DNA from: Mesorhizobium sp. NFR06
GTDB taxonomy: Bacteria > Pseudomonadota > Alphaproteobacteria > Rhizobiales > Rhizobiaceae
Assembly: GCF_900115245.1 (NCBI RefSeq)
Contig: NZ_FOVT01000001.1
Location: 620,001-684,000 of the forward strand
DNA: 64,000 nt
Direction of reading: 5' to 3'
Part shown: positions 38,355 through 46,999 of the stretch, piece by piece
Layout: each line of letters starts with the position of its first letter
Position numbering within the stretch: position 1 is the stretch's first letter
Notes under the pieces: generated by a model
What the model was told of the DNA's origin: nothing
Seen by the model: only the letters and a program-made list of their open reading frames with translations
Database searches by the model: none
Translations under genes and position numbers: made by a program

Positions 38355-38398
38355 GCAATTCCAGGAAAAGTGTGAAGCGGTTTTCCGTCCGGAATTGC
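38355..38398 (+). repeat. Single copy of palindromic repeat family A
   Basis: The 44-base element from GCAATTCC to GGAATTGC with inner AGGAAAA and TTTTCC arms matches the three copies at 20673-20830. It differs in the loop (GTGTGAAGCGG for GTGTGGCACGG). It lies in the 131-base gap between cpaF and tadB, interrupting an otherwise compact operon. Confidence 0.85.
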
Positions 38399-38467
38399 GT
38401 CTAAACAAAGAGATAGGGCGGTTCGCCGTTTCTTTGGAACGGCGAAATGCCCTGGGGATCCCGGTCG

Positions 38468-39481
38468 ATGTTCGGAATTGACACCACCGTATTGGCGTTC
38501 ATCGCGCTTGCCGGCTTTAGCGCAGGCGCGGTGGCCTATGCTTTCCTGTTCACGCGCATCGACAACGAGAAGCAGGCCGGCAAGCGGCTTCAGACTATCA
38601 AGACGGCCGAAACCGACCGCTCCGTGGTGAGAGCCTCGCGCGACCGCGCCGCGGAAGCGGTCAAGCGGCGCAAGAATCTCCAGGACTCGCTCAAGCAGCT
38701 CGACGAGAAGCAGAAGACCAACGACCGCAACCTCAAGAAACCGCCGCTGAAGGTCCAGATACGTCAGGCTGGCATGCAGGTTTCGCCCCAGCGCTTCTAC
38801 ATCTACTCCGCTGTCTGCGGCGTTGTCTTGACAGGCCTTCTCTTCTTCATCCGCGCGCCTTTGTGGGCCCTGCCTGGCGCCCTGCTGGTGGGCAGTTTCG
38901 GCCTGCCGCGCTGGTTCGTGTCGTTTCGTCGCACGCGCCGCGTCAAGGCTTTCCTGGAGGAATTTCCGAACGCGCTCGACATCATCGTGCGCGCGGTCAA
39001 GTCGGGCCTGCCACTCAACGACGCGATCCGCCTGATCGCCAACGAATCGCCCGAGCCGGTCCGGGCCGAGTTCCGCCGCATCGTCGATTCACAGCAGATG
39101 GGCCTATCGGTGCCCGATGCCGCCATGCGCATGTCCGAGACCATGCCATGCAGCGAGGCCGGCTTCTTCGGCATTGTCATTCAGATCCAGTCGCAGGCCG
39201 GCGGCAACCTGTCCGAAGCGCTGGGCAACCTTTCGCGCGTCCTGCGCGACCGCAAGAAGATGAAGGCCAAGGTCCAGGCGCTCTCGATGGAAGCCAAGGC
39301 ATCCGCCATCATCATCGGTGCGTTGCCGTTCGTCGTCGCCTTCCTCGTCTATCTGTCGAGCCCGAACTATATCATGCCGCTGTTTACCACCAATGTCGGC
39401 AACCTGATCCTCGGCTGCGCGGGTGCCTGGATGTCGATCGGCATCCTGGTAATGCGCAAGATGATGAACTTCGAAGTGTAA
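38468..39481 (+). CDS. tadB: Tad inner-membrane platform protein TadB
   Basis: TadB is one of two GspF-like membrane proteins that form the pilus assembly platform. The 337-residue product starts with a hydrophobic helix (VLAFIALAGFSAGAVAYAFLF). A Lys/Arg-rich cytoplasmic segment follows, then paired helices near residues 115-155. The T2SS-F domain (FLEEFPNALDIIVRAVKSGLPLNDAIRLIA to QSQAGGNLSEALGNLSRVLRDRKKMK) is complete, and two helices end the chain. ATG 38468 (MFGIDTT) was chosen because the seven upstream residues are atypical. Confidence 0.93.
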   Translation: MFGIDTTVLAFIALAGFSAGAVAYAFLFTRIDNEKQAGKRLQTIKTAETDRSVVRASRDRAAEAVKRRKNLQDSLKQLDEKQKTNDRNLKKPPLKVQIRQAGMQVSPQRFYIYSAVCGVVLTGLLFFIRAPLWALPGALLVGSFGLPRWFVSFRRTRRVKAFLEEFPNALDIIVRAVKSGLPLNDAIRLIANESPEPVRAEFRRIVDSQQMGLSVPDAAMRMSETMPCSEAGFFGIVIQIQSQAGGNLSEALGNLSRVLRDRKKMKAKVQALSMEAKASAIIIGALPFVVAFLVYLSSPNYIMPLFTTNVGNLILGCAGAWMSIGILVMRKMMNFEV

Positions 39482-39495
39482 AGGCGCGGATCCAA

Positions 39496-40509
39496 GTGAC
39501 AGAGCAGGTCGTCAAAACACTCACCGACCCTTCCTTCCTGATCGCGCTGCTGGTCGGCATCGCCGTCTTTGCCACCGTCTTCACGCTCATGCCCGCGCTC
39601 GGTGGCACGTCGCTCAAATCGCGCATGAAATCCGTGGCGCTCGAACGCGATAAATTGCGCGCCGAGCAGCGCGCGCGGCTGGCCATCGAGGCCGACCGCC
39701 GCCGCAAAGGCCTGCGCGAGGAACAGTCCATAGGCATGCGCAACATTGTCGACCGCCTGGACCTCAGGCGCGCGCTTGCCGACGAAAGCACCGTCCAAAA
39801 GCTCAAGGTCGCGGGCTTTCGCGGCCAGAACCCGCTGACGCGCTTCCTCTTCTTCCGTCTCGTTCTGCCGTTCGTCGGCTTTGCGCTTGCGGCCGTCTAT
39901 GTGTTCCTGCTCGGCGGCCTGCCGCAGCAGCCGGTCTTCGTCAAGCTGTTCGTCTGTGTCGTCGTCGCCTATGGCGGTTTCTACGCGCCGATCCTCTACG
40001 TCAACAACCGCGCGACCAAGCGCAAGCAGTCGATCCAGCTGGCGTGGCCCGACGCGCTCGACCTGATGCTGATCTGCGTGGAATCCGGCATGTCGGTGGA
40101 AGCGGCCTTGCGCAGGGTTGCCGACGAAATCGGCGCGCAGTCGGTGGCGCTTGCCGAAGAATTCGTGCTCACCAACGCCGAGCTGTCCTATCTGCAGGAT
40201 CGCAAGATCGCCTACGAGAACCTGGCAAGCCGCACCGGCTTGGAATCGGTGAAGTCGGTCTCGCAGGCCCTGGTCCAGGCCGAGCGCTACGGCACGCCGG
40301 TGGCGCACGCGCTGCGCGTGCTCGCCGCGGAAAGCCGTGACATGCGCATGAATGCGGCCGAGAAGAAGGCCGCCGCCCTGCCGCCGAAGCTCACCGTGCC
40401 GATGATCCTGTTCTTCCTGCCGGTTCTGTTCGCCATCATCCTGGGTCCGGCCGGCATCCAGGTCAGCCAGCAAGGCATCTTCGGCGACCAGCACAGTTCC
40501 TCGAAATAG
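39496..40509 (+). CDS. tadC: Tad inner-membrane platform protein TadC
   Basis: The 337-residue product is the second GspF-like platform protein. It has an N-terminal helix (FLIALLVGIAVFATVFTLMPALG), a charged segment, two helices near residues 120-165, and the T2SS-F domain (AWPDALDLMLICVESGMSVEAALRRVADEIG, ERYGTPVAHALRVLAAESRDMRM). A closing helix (MILFFLPVLFAIILGPAG) follows. The start is GTG 39496, 14 bases after the tadB stop with AAGGCGCGGA before it. It is the last gene of the forward pilus operon. Confidence 0.93.
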   Translation: MTEQVVKTLTDPSFLIALLVGIAVFATVFTLMPALGGTSLKSRMKSVALERDKLRAEQRARLAIEADRRRKGLREEQSIGMRNIVDRLDLRRALADESTVQKLKVAGFRGQNPLTRFLFFRLVLPFVGFALAAVYVFLLGGLPQQPVFVKLFVCVVVAYGGFYAPILYVNNRATKRKQSIQLAWPDALDLMLICVESGMSVEAALRRVADEIGAQSVALAEEFVLTNAELSYLQDRKIAYENLASRTGLESVKSVSQALVQAERYGTPVAHALRVLAAESRDMRMNAAEKKAAALPPKLTVPMILFFLPVLFAIILGPAGIQVSQQGIFGDQHSSSK

Positions 40510-40530
40510 GCTGGCCGTTCGCATCAGTCA

Positions 40531-40557
40531 AAAAGCCGCGCGGGTCCGCGCGGCTTG
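40531..40557 (-). terminator. Terminator between tadC and tadD
   Basis: AAGCCGCGCGG and CCGCGCGGCTT arms surround a two-base loop. On the minus strand the stem is followed by five T residues, so it best serves tadD; on the plus strand the tail is TTGCTGATTTT, weaker but possibly used for tadC. It lies between the two convergent genes. Confidence 0.75.
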
Positions 40558-40596
40558 CTGATTTTCAGAGGCGGTCGGTGCTTCTGCGGCCAGCAG

Positions 40597-41424
40597 TCAG
40601 TTCGTGGCCACTTTCGCCTTGCCCTTGTCCTGATCCTTGAGCTGGCTCCAGGCGTTCTGCTGGGCCAGCATCTGGCGCAGATAAGCGACGTTGGCCCGCG
40701 CCTGATCTGGCGACAGTTCCTGCGAAGCGATCTTTTCGGCCTCGTCGAAGCGGCCCTGCAGCCCGACGACCAGCGCCAGGTTCTGCCGCACCCGACTGTC
40801 CGCGCCCGGCTGCTGCGCGGCCGAGCGCATATAGGTTTCGGCCGTGCGCAGGTCGCCTTCGAGCACGTAGGACATGCCGAGATTCGACAGCACCGAAGGC
40901 TCGTTCGGCTTGAGCTCCAGCGCCTTGCGGTAGTTCTGCCGCGCCTCGTCCTTCTGCCCTATCTGGTCGAGAATGGCGGCTTCCGCCGAGACCAGCTTCC
41001 AGTCTGGATATTCCGGCGTCTGGGCGCGGCGCACGGCGTCGAGCGCCGGCTCGAACTGCCCATTGGCGGCAAGCGCCTTGCCATAGGCGGCGAGCACTTC
41101 GCGATCCTTGGGATAGGCGATCGCCAGCTTGCGCATCACGGCCAGCGACTGATCGGCATCGCCGTCCATCTGCAGCGCCGCTGCGAAATTCATCGCCATG
41201 CGCTTGTCGCTCGGATTGCGGGCATAGGATTCGCCGAGCCTGGACGTGGCGGTGCGCAGTTCGCCGGCCGACATCGTGTCCAGCGGCTTGTTGTCGGAGC
41301 GCGAGATGGAGCCTGTGGTCAACCTGCTGGTGCTTCCGCAACCCGCCACGCCGGCCGCCAGTGCCGCCATCAAGGTCATGGTGATCAGACGCTTAGCTGT
41401 AAGGTTCAACGCTTTGATCGGCAT
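40597..41424 (-). CDS. tadD: Tad pilus TPR lipoprotein TadD
   Basis: TadD is an outer-membrane lipoprotein with tetratricopeptide repeats needed for secretin assembly in Tad systems. The product is 275 residues from ATG 41424, or 281 from ATG 41442. It has a lipobox (MTLMAALAAGVAGC) and repeat units such as ARQNYRKALELKPNEPSVLSNLGMSYVLEGDLRTAETYMRSA. The C-terminal end is lysine-rich (DQDKGKAKVATN). It is convergent with the tadC end of the operon, the usual split arrangement in rhizobia. Confidence 0.85.
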   Translation of the reverse strand: MPIKALNLTAKRLITMTLMAALAAGVAGCGSTSRLTTGSISRSDNKPLDTMSAGELRTATSRLGESYARNPSDKRMAMNFAAALQMDGDADQSLAVMRKLAIAYPKDREVLAAYGKALAANGQFEPALDAVRRAQTPEYPDWKLVSAEAAILDQIGQKDEARQNYRKALELKPNEPSVLSNLGMSYVLEGDLRTAETYMRSAAQQPGADSRVRQNLALVVGLQGRFDEAEKIASQELSPDQARANVAYLRQMLAQQNAWSQLKDQDKGKAKVATN

Positions 41425-41549
41425 CGGGCGCCCGGTCTCCATTCCTGTGCGGCCATTGCCTGGCCGTCTTCCCTCCCGCAGAAATATTCTGTTAACCCTA
41501 ACGGACCGTTAAGAAGCGCCGACTCAGCTGTTCGGCTGGAGATCATTGC

Positions 41550-42914
41550 ATGCCTGTCGAACTCGTCGAGCAGAAGCCGGAAGCCGCCTTGCCTGTCTAT
41601 CTGGTGGCAAAGGACGCCCTTGAAGCCGCTGCGTTGCCGCCGGCCGCCATCGCCTGGGCGAGGGCCAACGGTTTCTCCGGCGAGGCGGGGCGCACGCTGG
41701 TCTTTCCGGATGAAGGCGGTGGCCTTGGCGGCGCGCTGTTCGGCACTGGCGACGGCGAAAGCGCTCTTGCTCTTGGCGCGCTCGCGAGAGCGCTGCCGGA
41801 AGGCGACTGGCATTTTGCGTCGGACTTGCGGCAGCCCGACCTCGCCGCGCTCGCGCTGGTGCTCGGGGGCTATGTCTTCACCCGTTATGGCAAGAAACCC
41901 GGAAAGGCCCTGCGCTTTGCGCTTCCCGAAGGTGCCGACGGCACGCATATCGGCCGCATCGCCGACAGCGTGTTCCTGACGCGCGACCTCGTCAACACGC
42001 CGACCAGCGACCTGGGGCCGGTTGAACTGGAGGAAGCTGCCCGAAAACTGGCCGCCGCCCACGGCGCCGGGATCTCCGTGATCCATGGCGACGATCTTCT
42101 GGCGCAAAATTTTCCGATGATCCATGCCGTCGGCCGGGCCTCCACCGGCGCGCCGCGCCTCATCGATTTGACCTGGGGACCTGGCGATGCGCCGAAGGTG
42201 ACGCTGGTCGGCAAGGGCGTCTGCTTCGATACCGGCGGCCTCGATATCAAACCGTCGTCGGGCATGCTTCTGATGAAGAAGGACATGGGCGGCGCCGCCA
42301 ATGTACTGGGTCTCGCTTCGATGATCATGGCGGCGAAATTGAATGTCCGGCTGCGCGTGCTCATCCCTGCGGTCGAGAATTCGATCGCCGGCAACGCCTT
42401 CCGGCCCGGCGACGTGCTGCGGAGCCGCAAGGGCATCACTGTCGAGATCGGCAACACGGACGCCGAGGGGAGGCTGATCCTTGCCGATGCGCTGGCGCTG
42501 GCCGATGAGGAGCAGCCCGCCTTGCTGATCGACATGGCGACGCTGACCGGTGCTGCCCGCGTCGCGCTGGGGCCTGATTTGCCGCCGTTCTACACCGCCG
42601 ACGAGACGCTCGCCGCCGATTTGGCCGCCGCGTCCGTCGCGGTCGAGGATCCGCTGTGGCGCATGCCTCTGTGGCGTCCCTACGATGCAAAGCTCTCTTC
42701 GAAGATCGCCGACATCAACAACGTCACCACCGACGGCTTCGCCGGATCCATCACCGCCGCGCTTTTCCTCAAGCGCTTTGTCGAGAAGACGCCCGGCTGG
42801 GCGCATTTCGACATCTTTGCCTGGAACCCGGCCGATCGCCCCTACGGCCTGACCGGCGGCGAGGCGCAGGGCATTCGCGCGTTGGAACGGATAATCACGC
42901 GGCGATTTGCCTGA
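41550..42914 (+). CDS. Leucyl aminopeptidase (M17 family)
   Basis: M17 enzymes are hexameric two-metal aminopeptidases that trim N-terminal residues from peptides in the cytoplasm. The 454-residue product has a variable N-terminal domain and the catalytic domain from about residue 140. Metal and substrate ligands appear in VGKGVCFDTGGLDIKPSSGM, KKDMGGAANVLGLA and the signature NTDAEGRLILADAL. The length and N-terminus resemble the PepB-like subgroup of alphaproteobacteria. It is followed by a MarR gene 73 bases away and an NlpC/P60 gene, all on the same strand. Confidence 0.93.
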   Translation: MPVELVEQKPEAALPVYLVAKDALEAAALPPAAIAWARANGFSGEAGRTLVFPDEGGGLGGALFGTGDGESALALGALARALPEGDWHFASDLRQPDLAALALVLGGYVFTRYGKKPGKALRFALPEGADGTHIGRIADSVFLTRDLVNTPTSDLGPVELEEAARKLAAAHGAGISVIHGDDLLAQNFPMIHAVGRASTGAPRLIDLTWGPGDAPKVTLVGKGVCFDTGGLDIKPSSGMLLMKKDMGGAANVLGLASMIMAAKLNVRLRVLIPAVENSIAGNAFRPGDVLRSRKGITVEIGNTDAEGRLILADALALADEEQPALLIDMATLTGAARVALGPDLPPFYTADETLAADLAAASVAVEDPLWRMPLWRPYDAKLSSKIADINNVTTDGFAGSITAALFLKRFVEKTPGWAHFDIFAWNPADRPYGLTGGEAQGIRALERIITRRFA

Positions 42915-42987
42915 GCCGGAGGAGCAAAGTCGGGGGACAAGCCGTCACTGAAACGGAACCGAAACAATTTGCCGGCATGCTTGGGCG

Positions 42988-43338
42988 ATGTCGATCTCGA
43001 TGCGCCCGAGCCAGGCCTTGCGATTGTGGCAGCAGGTGATGCTGGCCCAGGTACGCGATGGCGCGCCGGACCTCACCATGCGCCAGACTGCGATCCTGTT
43101 CACCATCTATCTCGATCCGCCGCCCCATACGGTGCGCGGGCTGGCCGCCAAGCTCAACGTCACAAAGCCGGTCATCACCCGCGCCCTCGACACCATGGGC
43201 GCGCTAAAACTGGTCTCGCGCCACCGCGACGATCTCGACAAGCGCAACGTGCTGATCCGGCGCACGGTCGAAGGCGCGCTCTTTGTCGAGCGCTTCGGCG
43301 ATGGTATCGTTGCCAGAGCGCATGAACTGCCCATCTGA
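42988..43338 (+). CDS. MarR-family transcriptional regulator
   Basis: The 116-residue protein has a winged helix-turn-helix of MarR type: LTMRQTAILFTIYLDPPPHTVRGLAAKLNVTKPVITRALDTMGALKLVSRHRDDLDKRNVLIRRTVEG. The wing motif (RDDLDKRNV) is clear. The N- and C-terminal dimerisation helices are short, so the protein is smaller than typical MarR proteins (about 140 residues). Its target is unknown. It lies between the aminopeptidase and the NlpC/P60 gene on the same strand. Confidence 0.85.
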   Translation: MSISMRPSQALRLWQQVMLAQVRDGAPDLTMRQTAILFTIYLDPPPHTVRGLAAKLNVTKPVITRALDTMGALKLVSRHRDDLDKRNVLIRRTVEGALFVERFGDGIVARAHELPI

Positions 43339-43367
43339 ACGATACTCTGTTTGACTGGATTGCCGAT

Positions 43368-44228
43368 TTGACCGCCAGGGATGCCCGCCTTCATGCCTTC
43401 CGTTCCGACCTTGCCGATGCCAGGCTGAAAGGCGAGGTCGCTGCCGAGCGCTTCGTCAGCGGCCGTCCGGCTCGCATCACGGCCTCGGTCGCCGATCTGC
43501 GCAAGGCGCCGCGCCCGGATGCCGGCGTCAACACGCAGGCGCTGTTTGGCGACGACGTCCTTGTCTTCGAGGACGCGGAGGGCTGGGCCTGGGTACAGGC
43601 CGAGCGCGATGGCTATGTCGGCTATGTCGCGGACAATCTTATTGGAATGCGCGAACATGCGCCGACGCACATCGTTTCCGTCCCGCGCACCTTCCTCTAT
43701 CCCGGGCCGGATCTGCGCTTCCCGATAGGCGGGCAACTGTCGATGGGTTCTACCATCACGGTGAGCGGATTTGCCGAGACGCGCGGCACGCATTATGCGT
43801 TGCTGCCCTCTGGCGAGGCGATTATCGCCGGCCATGTGCGGCCGATCGGCGAACTGGCCGAGGATTACGTCACGGTCGCGGAGAGTTTCCTCGGCACGCC
43901 CTATCTCTGGGGCGGGGTGTCGGGCTTCGGCATCGACTGCTCGGGCCTCGTGCAGCTGTCGATGCGCATGGCCGGCAAGGCCGCGCTGCGCGACTCCGAC
44001 ATGCAGGCGGCATCGATCGGCTCGCCAGTCGAGCCGGGTCCCGACTATTCCGGCCTTCTGCGCGGCGATCTCGTCTTCTGGAAAGGCCATGTCGCGATCA
44101 TGACCAACGCGCACGACATGATCCACGCCAACGGCCACACGATGCTGGTCTCGCGCGAAGGGTTGAAGGAGGCGGTCGCGCGCATCGGCTATCTCTATGG
44201 CGGCCCGACCGGGTTCAGGAGGCCGTAG
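43368..44228 (+). CDS. NlpC/P60-family cell-wall peptidase with SH3 domains
   Basis: The 286-residue protein has one or two SH3-like segments (about residues 30-140) and a C-terminal NlpC/P60 domain (about 155-280). The catalytic cysteine is in GIDCSGLVQLSMRMAG, the histidine in KGHVAIMTNAHDMIHANG, and the third polar residue is the second His/Asn there. Such enzymes cut gamma-D-glutamyl bonds in peptidoglycan peptides. No signal peptide is visible. The best start is TTG 43368 (MTARDARLHAFRSDLAD), because no ATG or GTG fits the conserved N-terminus. Confidence 0.88.
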   Translation: MTARDARLHAFRSDLADARLKGEVAAERFVSGRPARITASVADLRKAPRPDAGVNTQALFGDDVLVFEDAEGWAWVQAERDGYVGYVADNLIGMREHAPTHIVSVPRTFLYPGPDLRFPIGGQLSMGSTITVSGFAETRGTHYALLPSGEAIIAGHVRPIGELAEDYVTVAESFLGTPYLWGGVSGFGIDCSGLVQLSMRMAGKAALRDSDMQAASIGSPVEPGPDYSGLLRGDLVFWKGHVAIMTNAHDMIHANGHTMLVSREGLKEAVARIGYLYGGPTGFRRP

Positions 44229-44230
44229 CG

Positions 44231-44397
44231 CCTTTACCTCTCCCCCTGTGGGAGAGGTCGGATTGCCCCGATTTGCTCTTCGCAAATCGGTTGGCAATCC
44301 GGGTGAGGGGTAACTTGGCGCCAAGCTGGAGCACCCCTCATCCGTCTCGGCGCTGCGCGCCGATCCACCTTCTCCCACAAGGGGGAGAAGGTAACAA
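44231..44397. repeat. Composite inverted repeat element of about 165 bases (family C)
   Basis: The gap between the NlpC/P60 and helicase genes is filled by a repeat-like element. The left end has CTCTCCCCCTGTGGGAGAGG and the right end CTTCTCCCACAAGGGGGAGAAG, each a small palindrome, and the two ends are inverted copies of each other. Inside lie further dyads (GATTTGC-TCTTC-GCAAATC and TTGGCGCCAA). This build is like extragenic palindromic mosaic elements in rhizobia. No transposase is present. Confidence 0.7.
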
Positions 44398-44457
44398 TGA
44401 TCCCCTTTTGTTCCGATTTTGCTTGGCGATCGGGCGCCGCCGCGCTACCTCTGTCGC

Positions 44458-46977
44458 GTGACCGAGCAGCCGCGCCTTGCCGAACAGAATGCCGCCGTCC
44501 TGCTGCCAGAGCCATTCGTCGAATGGTTCGGCAAAAAGGGCTGGTCGCCGCGGGTCCATCAGCTCGAGCTGCTGGCGCAGGCGCAAGGCGGACAATCGGT
44601 GCTGCTGATCGCACCGACCGGCGCCGGCAAGACGCTGGCCGGCTTCCTGCCTTCGCTGACGGAGCTTGCCAACCGGCCGCGCCGCAAGCCCGGCCAGGCG
44701 CATCGCGGCATCCACACGCTCTACATCTCGCCGCTCAAGGCGCTGGCTGTCGACATCGAGCGCAACCTCGGCAAGCCGGTCGAGGAAATCGGACTGCCCG
44801 TCACCATAGAGACGCGCACCGGCGATACGCCTTCACATAAGCGCCAGCGGCAGAAATTGGTGCCACCCGACATCCTGCTCACGACGCCCGAGCAACTCGC
44901 CCTGCTGATCGCGGGGAACGACGCCAAGCGTTTTTTCGAGGACCTGCGCTATGTCGTCCTCGATGAGCTGCATTCGTTGGTCACTTCGAAGCGCGGACAT
45001 CTGCTGGCGCTTGGCTTGGCGCGATTGCGCACTTTCGTTCCCAGCCTGCAGACCATTGGCCTGTCGGCGACCGTTGCCGAGCCCGATGAATTGCGGTGCT
45101 GGCTGGTTGCGCAGAATCCGCCCGGCGACATGGCTGGGCTGATCACTGTCGCGGGCGGCGCCAAGCCCGATATCTCGATCCTCGACTCGCGCGAGCGCGT
45201 GCCGTGGTCCGGGCATTCGGCCCGCTACGCCATTCCAGAGATCTACGAGGCGATCAAAAAACACCGCACGACGCTTCTCTTCGTCAACACGCGCAGTCAG
45301 GCCGAGTTGCTGTTCCAGGAGCTTTGGCGGGCGAATGAGGATTCGCTCCCGATCGCGCTGCATCACGGTTCGCTCGATGTCGGTCAGCGCCGCCGCGTCG
45401 AGAAGGCGATGGCCGACAACGCGCTGCGTGCCATCGTCGCCACCTCCACGCTCGACCTCGGCATCGACTGGGGCGACGTCGATCTGGTGGTTCATGTCGG
45501 CGCACCCAAGGGGGCGAGCCGCCTCGCACAACGCATCGGCCGCTCCAACCACCGCATGGATGAACCATCGAAGGCGATCCTCATCCCGGCCAACCGGTTC
45601 GAAGTGTTGGAATGCCGCGCCGCGCTAGACGCCAACTATCTCGGCGCGCAGGACACGCCGCCATTGATCAAGGGCGCGCTCGACGTGCTCTCGCAGCATG
45701 TGCTGGGCGTCGCCTGCGGCGGACCGTTCGATGCCGACCTTCTGTACGAGGAAGTGCGCGCCGCCGCTCCTTACGCGGCGCTGGAGCGCGAGACCTTCGA
45801 CCGAGTCGTCGACTTCGTCGCCACCGGTGGCTACGCGCTGAAGAACTATGAGCGCTATGCCCGCATCCGCCGGAACAAAGACGGGCTCTGGCGCATCTCG
45901 CATCCGAGCGTCGCGCAGCAATACCGGCTGAATGTCGGCACCATCGTCGAGATGCCGGAATTGAATATCCGCTATGTCCGCCAGGGTCGCGGCATGGCCG
46001 GGCGCGGCGGGCCGGTGCTCGGTAAGATCGAGGAATATTTCGCCGAGACGCTGCGTCCCGGCGACAACTTCCTCTTCGCCGGCAAGGTGCTGCGCTTCGA
46101 AGGCATCCGCGAGAACGAATGTGTCGTTTCCAACGGCGCCGGCGCCAACATCATCGTGCCGTCCTATGCCGGCGGCAAATTCCCGCTGTCGACCTATCTC
46201 GCCGAGCAGGTTCGCGGCATGCTGGCCGACAGCGACCGCTGGAAACTCTTGCCCGAACAGGTCGCCGACTGGCTGCGGATCCAACAAGAAAAGTCGGTAC
46301 TGCCGAAGCGCGGCGATCTTCTTGTCGAAACCTTCCCGCGCGGCAATCGGCATTACATGGTGGCCTATCCCTTCGAGGGGCGCCTGGCGCACCAGACACT
46401 GGGCATGCTTTTGACACGCCGGCTGGAACGCGCGCATGCCAGGCCGCTCGGCTTCGTCGCCACCGACTATTCGCTGGCGGTGTGGGCACTGGACGATATG
46501 GCAGCACTTTTCAAGGCGAGGAAGCCGTCGCTCGGTCAGCTCTTCGACGAGGACATGCTGGGCGACGATCTCGAGGCCTGGCTGAACGACAGCTGGATGC
46601 TGAAGCGCACTTTCCGCACCTGCGCGGTCATTGCCGGCCTGATCGAGAAGCGCTATCCCGGCCAGGAAAAGAGCGGGCGGCAGGTGACGGTCTCCGCCGA
46701 CCTGATCTACGATGTGCTGCGCAGCCACGAACCAGATCACATCCTGCTGCAGGCGACGCGCACTGACGCCTCGGCCGGGTTGCTCGATGTCAGCAGACTT
46801 GGCGAGATGCTCTCGCGTGTACGCGGTCGAATCGTGCATAAGCATCTCGACCAGATCTCGCCGCTGGCGGTGCCGGTGATGCTGGAGATCGGCAAGGAAT
46901 CGGTCAATGGCGGCGCCAACGACACGCTTTTGATGGAGGCCGCCGACCTGGTCGAAGAGGCGATGGGTCGGGCATAG
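44458..46977 (+). CDS. Ligase-associated Lhr-type DEXH helicase
   Basis: The 839-residue protein is a superfamily 2 helicase of the Lhr group. The Walker A is LIAPTGAGKTLAGFLPSL (near residue 55), and the DEXH box is VVLDELHSLVTSKRGHLL. Motifs V and VI appear in ATSTLDLGIDWGDVDLVVHVGAPKGASRLAQRIGRSNHR. A long C-terminal part follows, as in Lhr proteins. With the phosphoesterase gene 22 bases downstream it forms half of the known ligase-associated DNA repair cluster, whose other usual members (an ATP-dependent ligase and an exonuclease) are not here. The start is GTG 44458 (MTEQPRLAEQ). Confidence 0.9.
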   Translation: MTEQPRLAEQNAAVLLPEPFVEWFGKKGWSPRVHQLELLAQAQGGQSVLLIAPTGAGKTLAGFLPSLTELANRPRRKPGQAHRGIHTLYISPLKALAVDIERNLGKPVEEIGLPVTIETRTGDTPSHKRQRQKLVPPDILLTTPEQLALLIAGNDAKRFFEDLRYVVLDELHSLVTSKRGHLLALGLARLRTFVPSLQTIGLSATVAEPDELRCWLVAQNPPGDMAGLITVAGGAKPDISILDSRERVPWSGHSARYAIPEIYEAIKKHRTTLLFVNTRSQAELLFQELWRANEDSLPIALHHGSLDVGQRRRVEKAMADNALRAIVATSTLDLGIDWGDVDLVVHVGAPKGASRLAQRIGRSNHRMDEPSKAILIPANRFEVLECRAALDANYLGAQDTPPLIKGALDVLSQHVLGVACGGPFDADLLYEEVRAAAPYAALERETFDRVVDFVATGGYALKNYERYARIRRNKDGLWRISHPSVAQQYRLNVGTIVEMPELNIRYVRQGRGMAGRGGPVLGKIEEYFAETLRPGDNFLFAGKVLRFEGIRENECVVSNGAGANIIVPSYAGGKFPLSTYLAEQVRGMLADSDRWKLLPEQVADWLRIQQEKSVLPKRGDLLVETFPRGNRHYMVAYPFEGRLAHQTLGMLLTRRLERAHARPLGFVATDYSLAVWALDDMAALFKARKPSLGQLFDEDMLGDDLEAWLNDSWMLKRTFRTCAVIAGLIEKRYPGQEKSGRQVTVSADLIYDVLRSHEPDHILLQATRTDASAGLLDVSRLGEMLSRVRGRIVHKHLDQISPLAVPVMLEIGKESVNGGANDTLLMEAADLVEEAMGRA

Positions 46978-46999
46978 CGATGCCAAGATCGGAGAGGGG

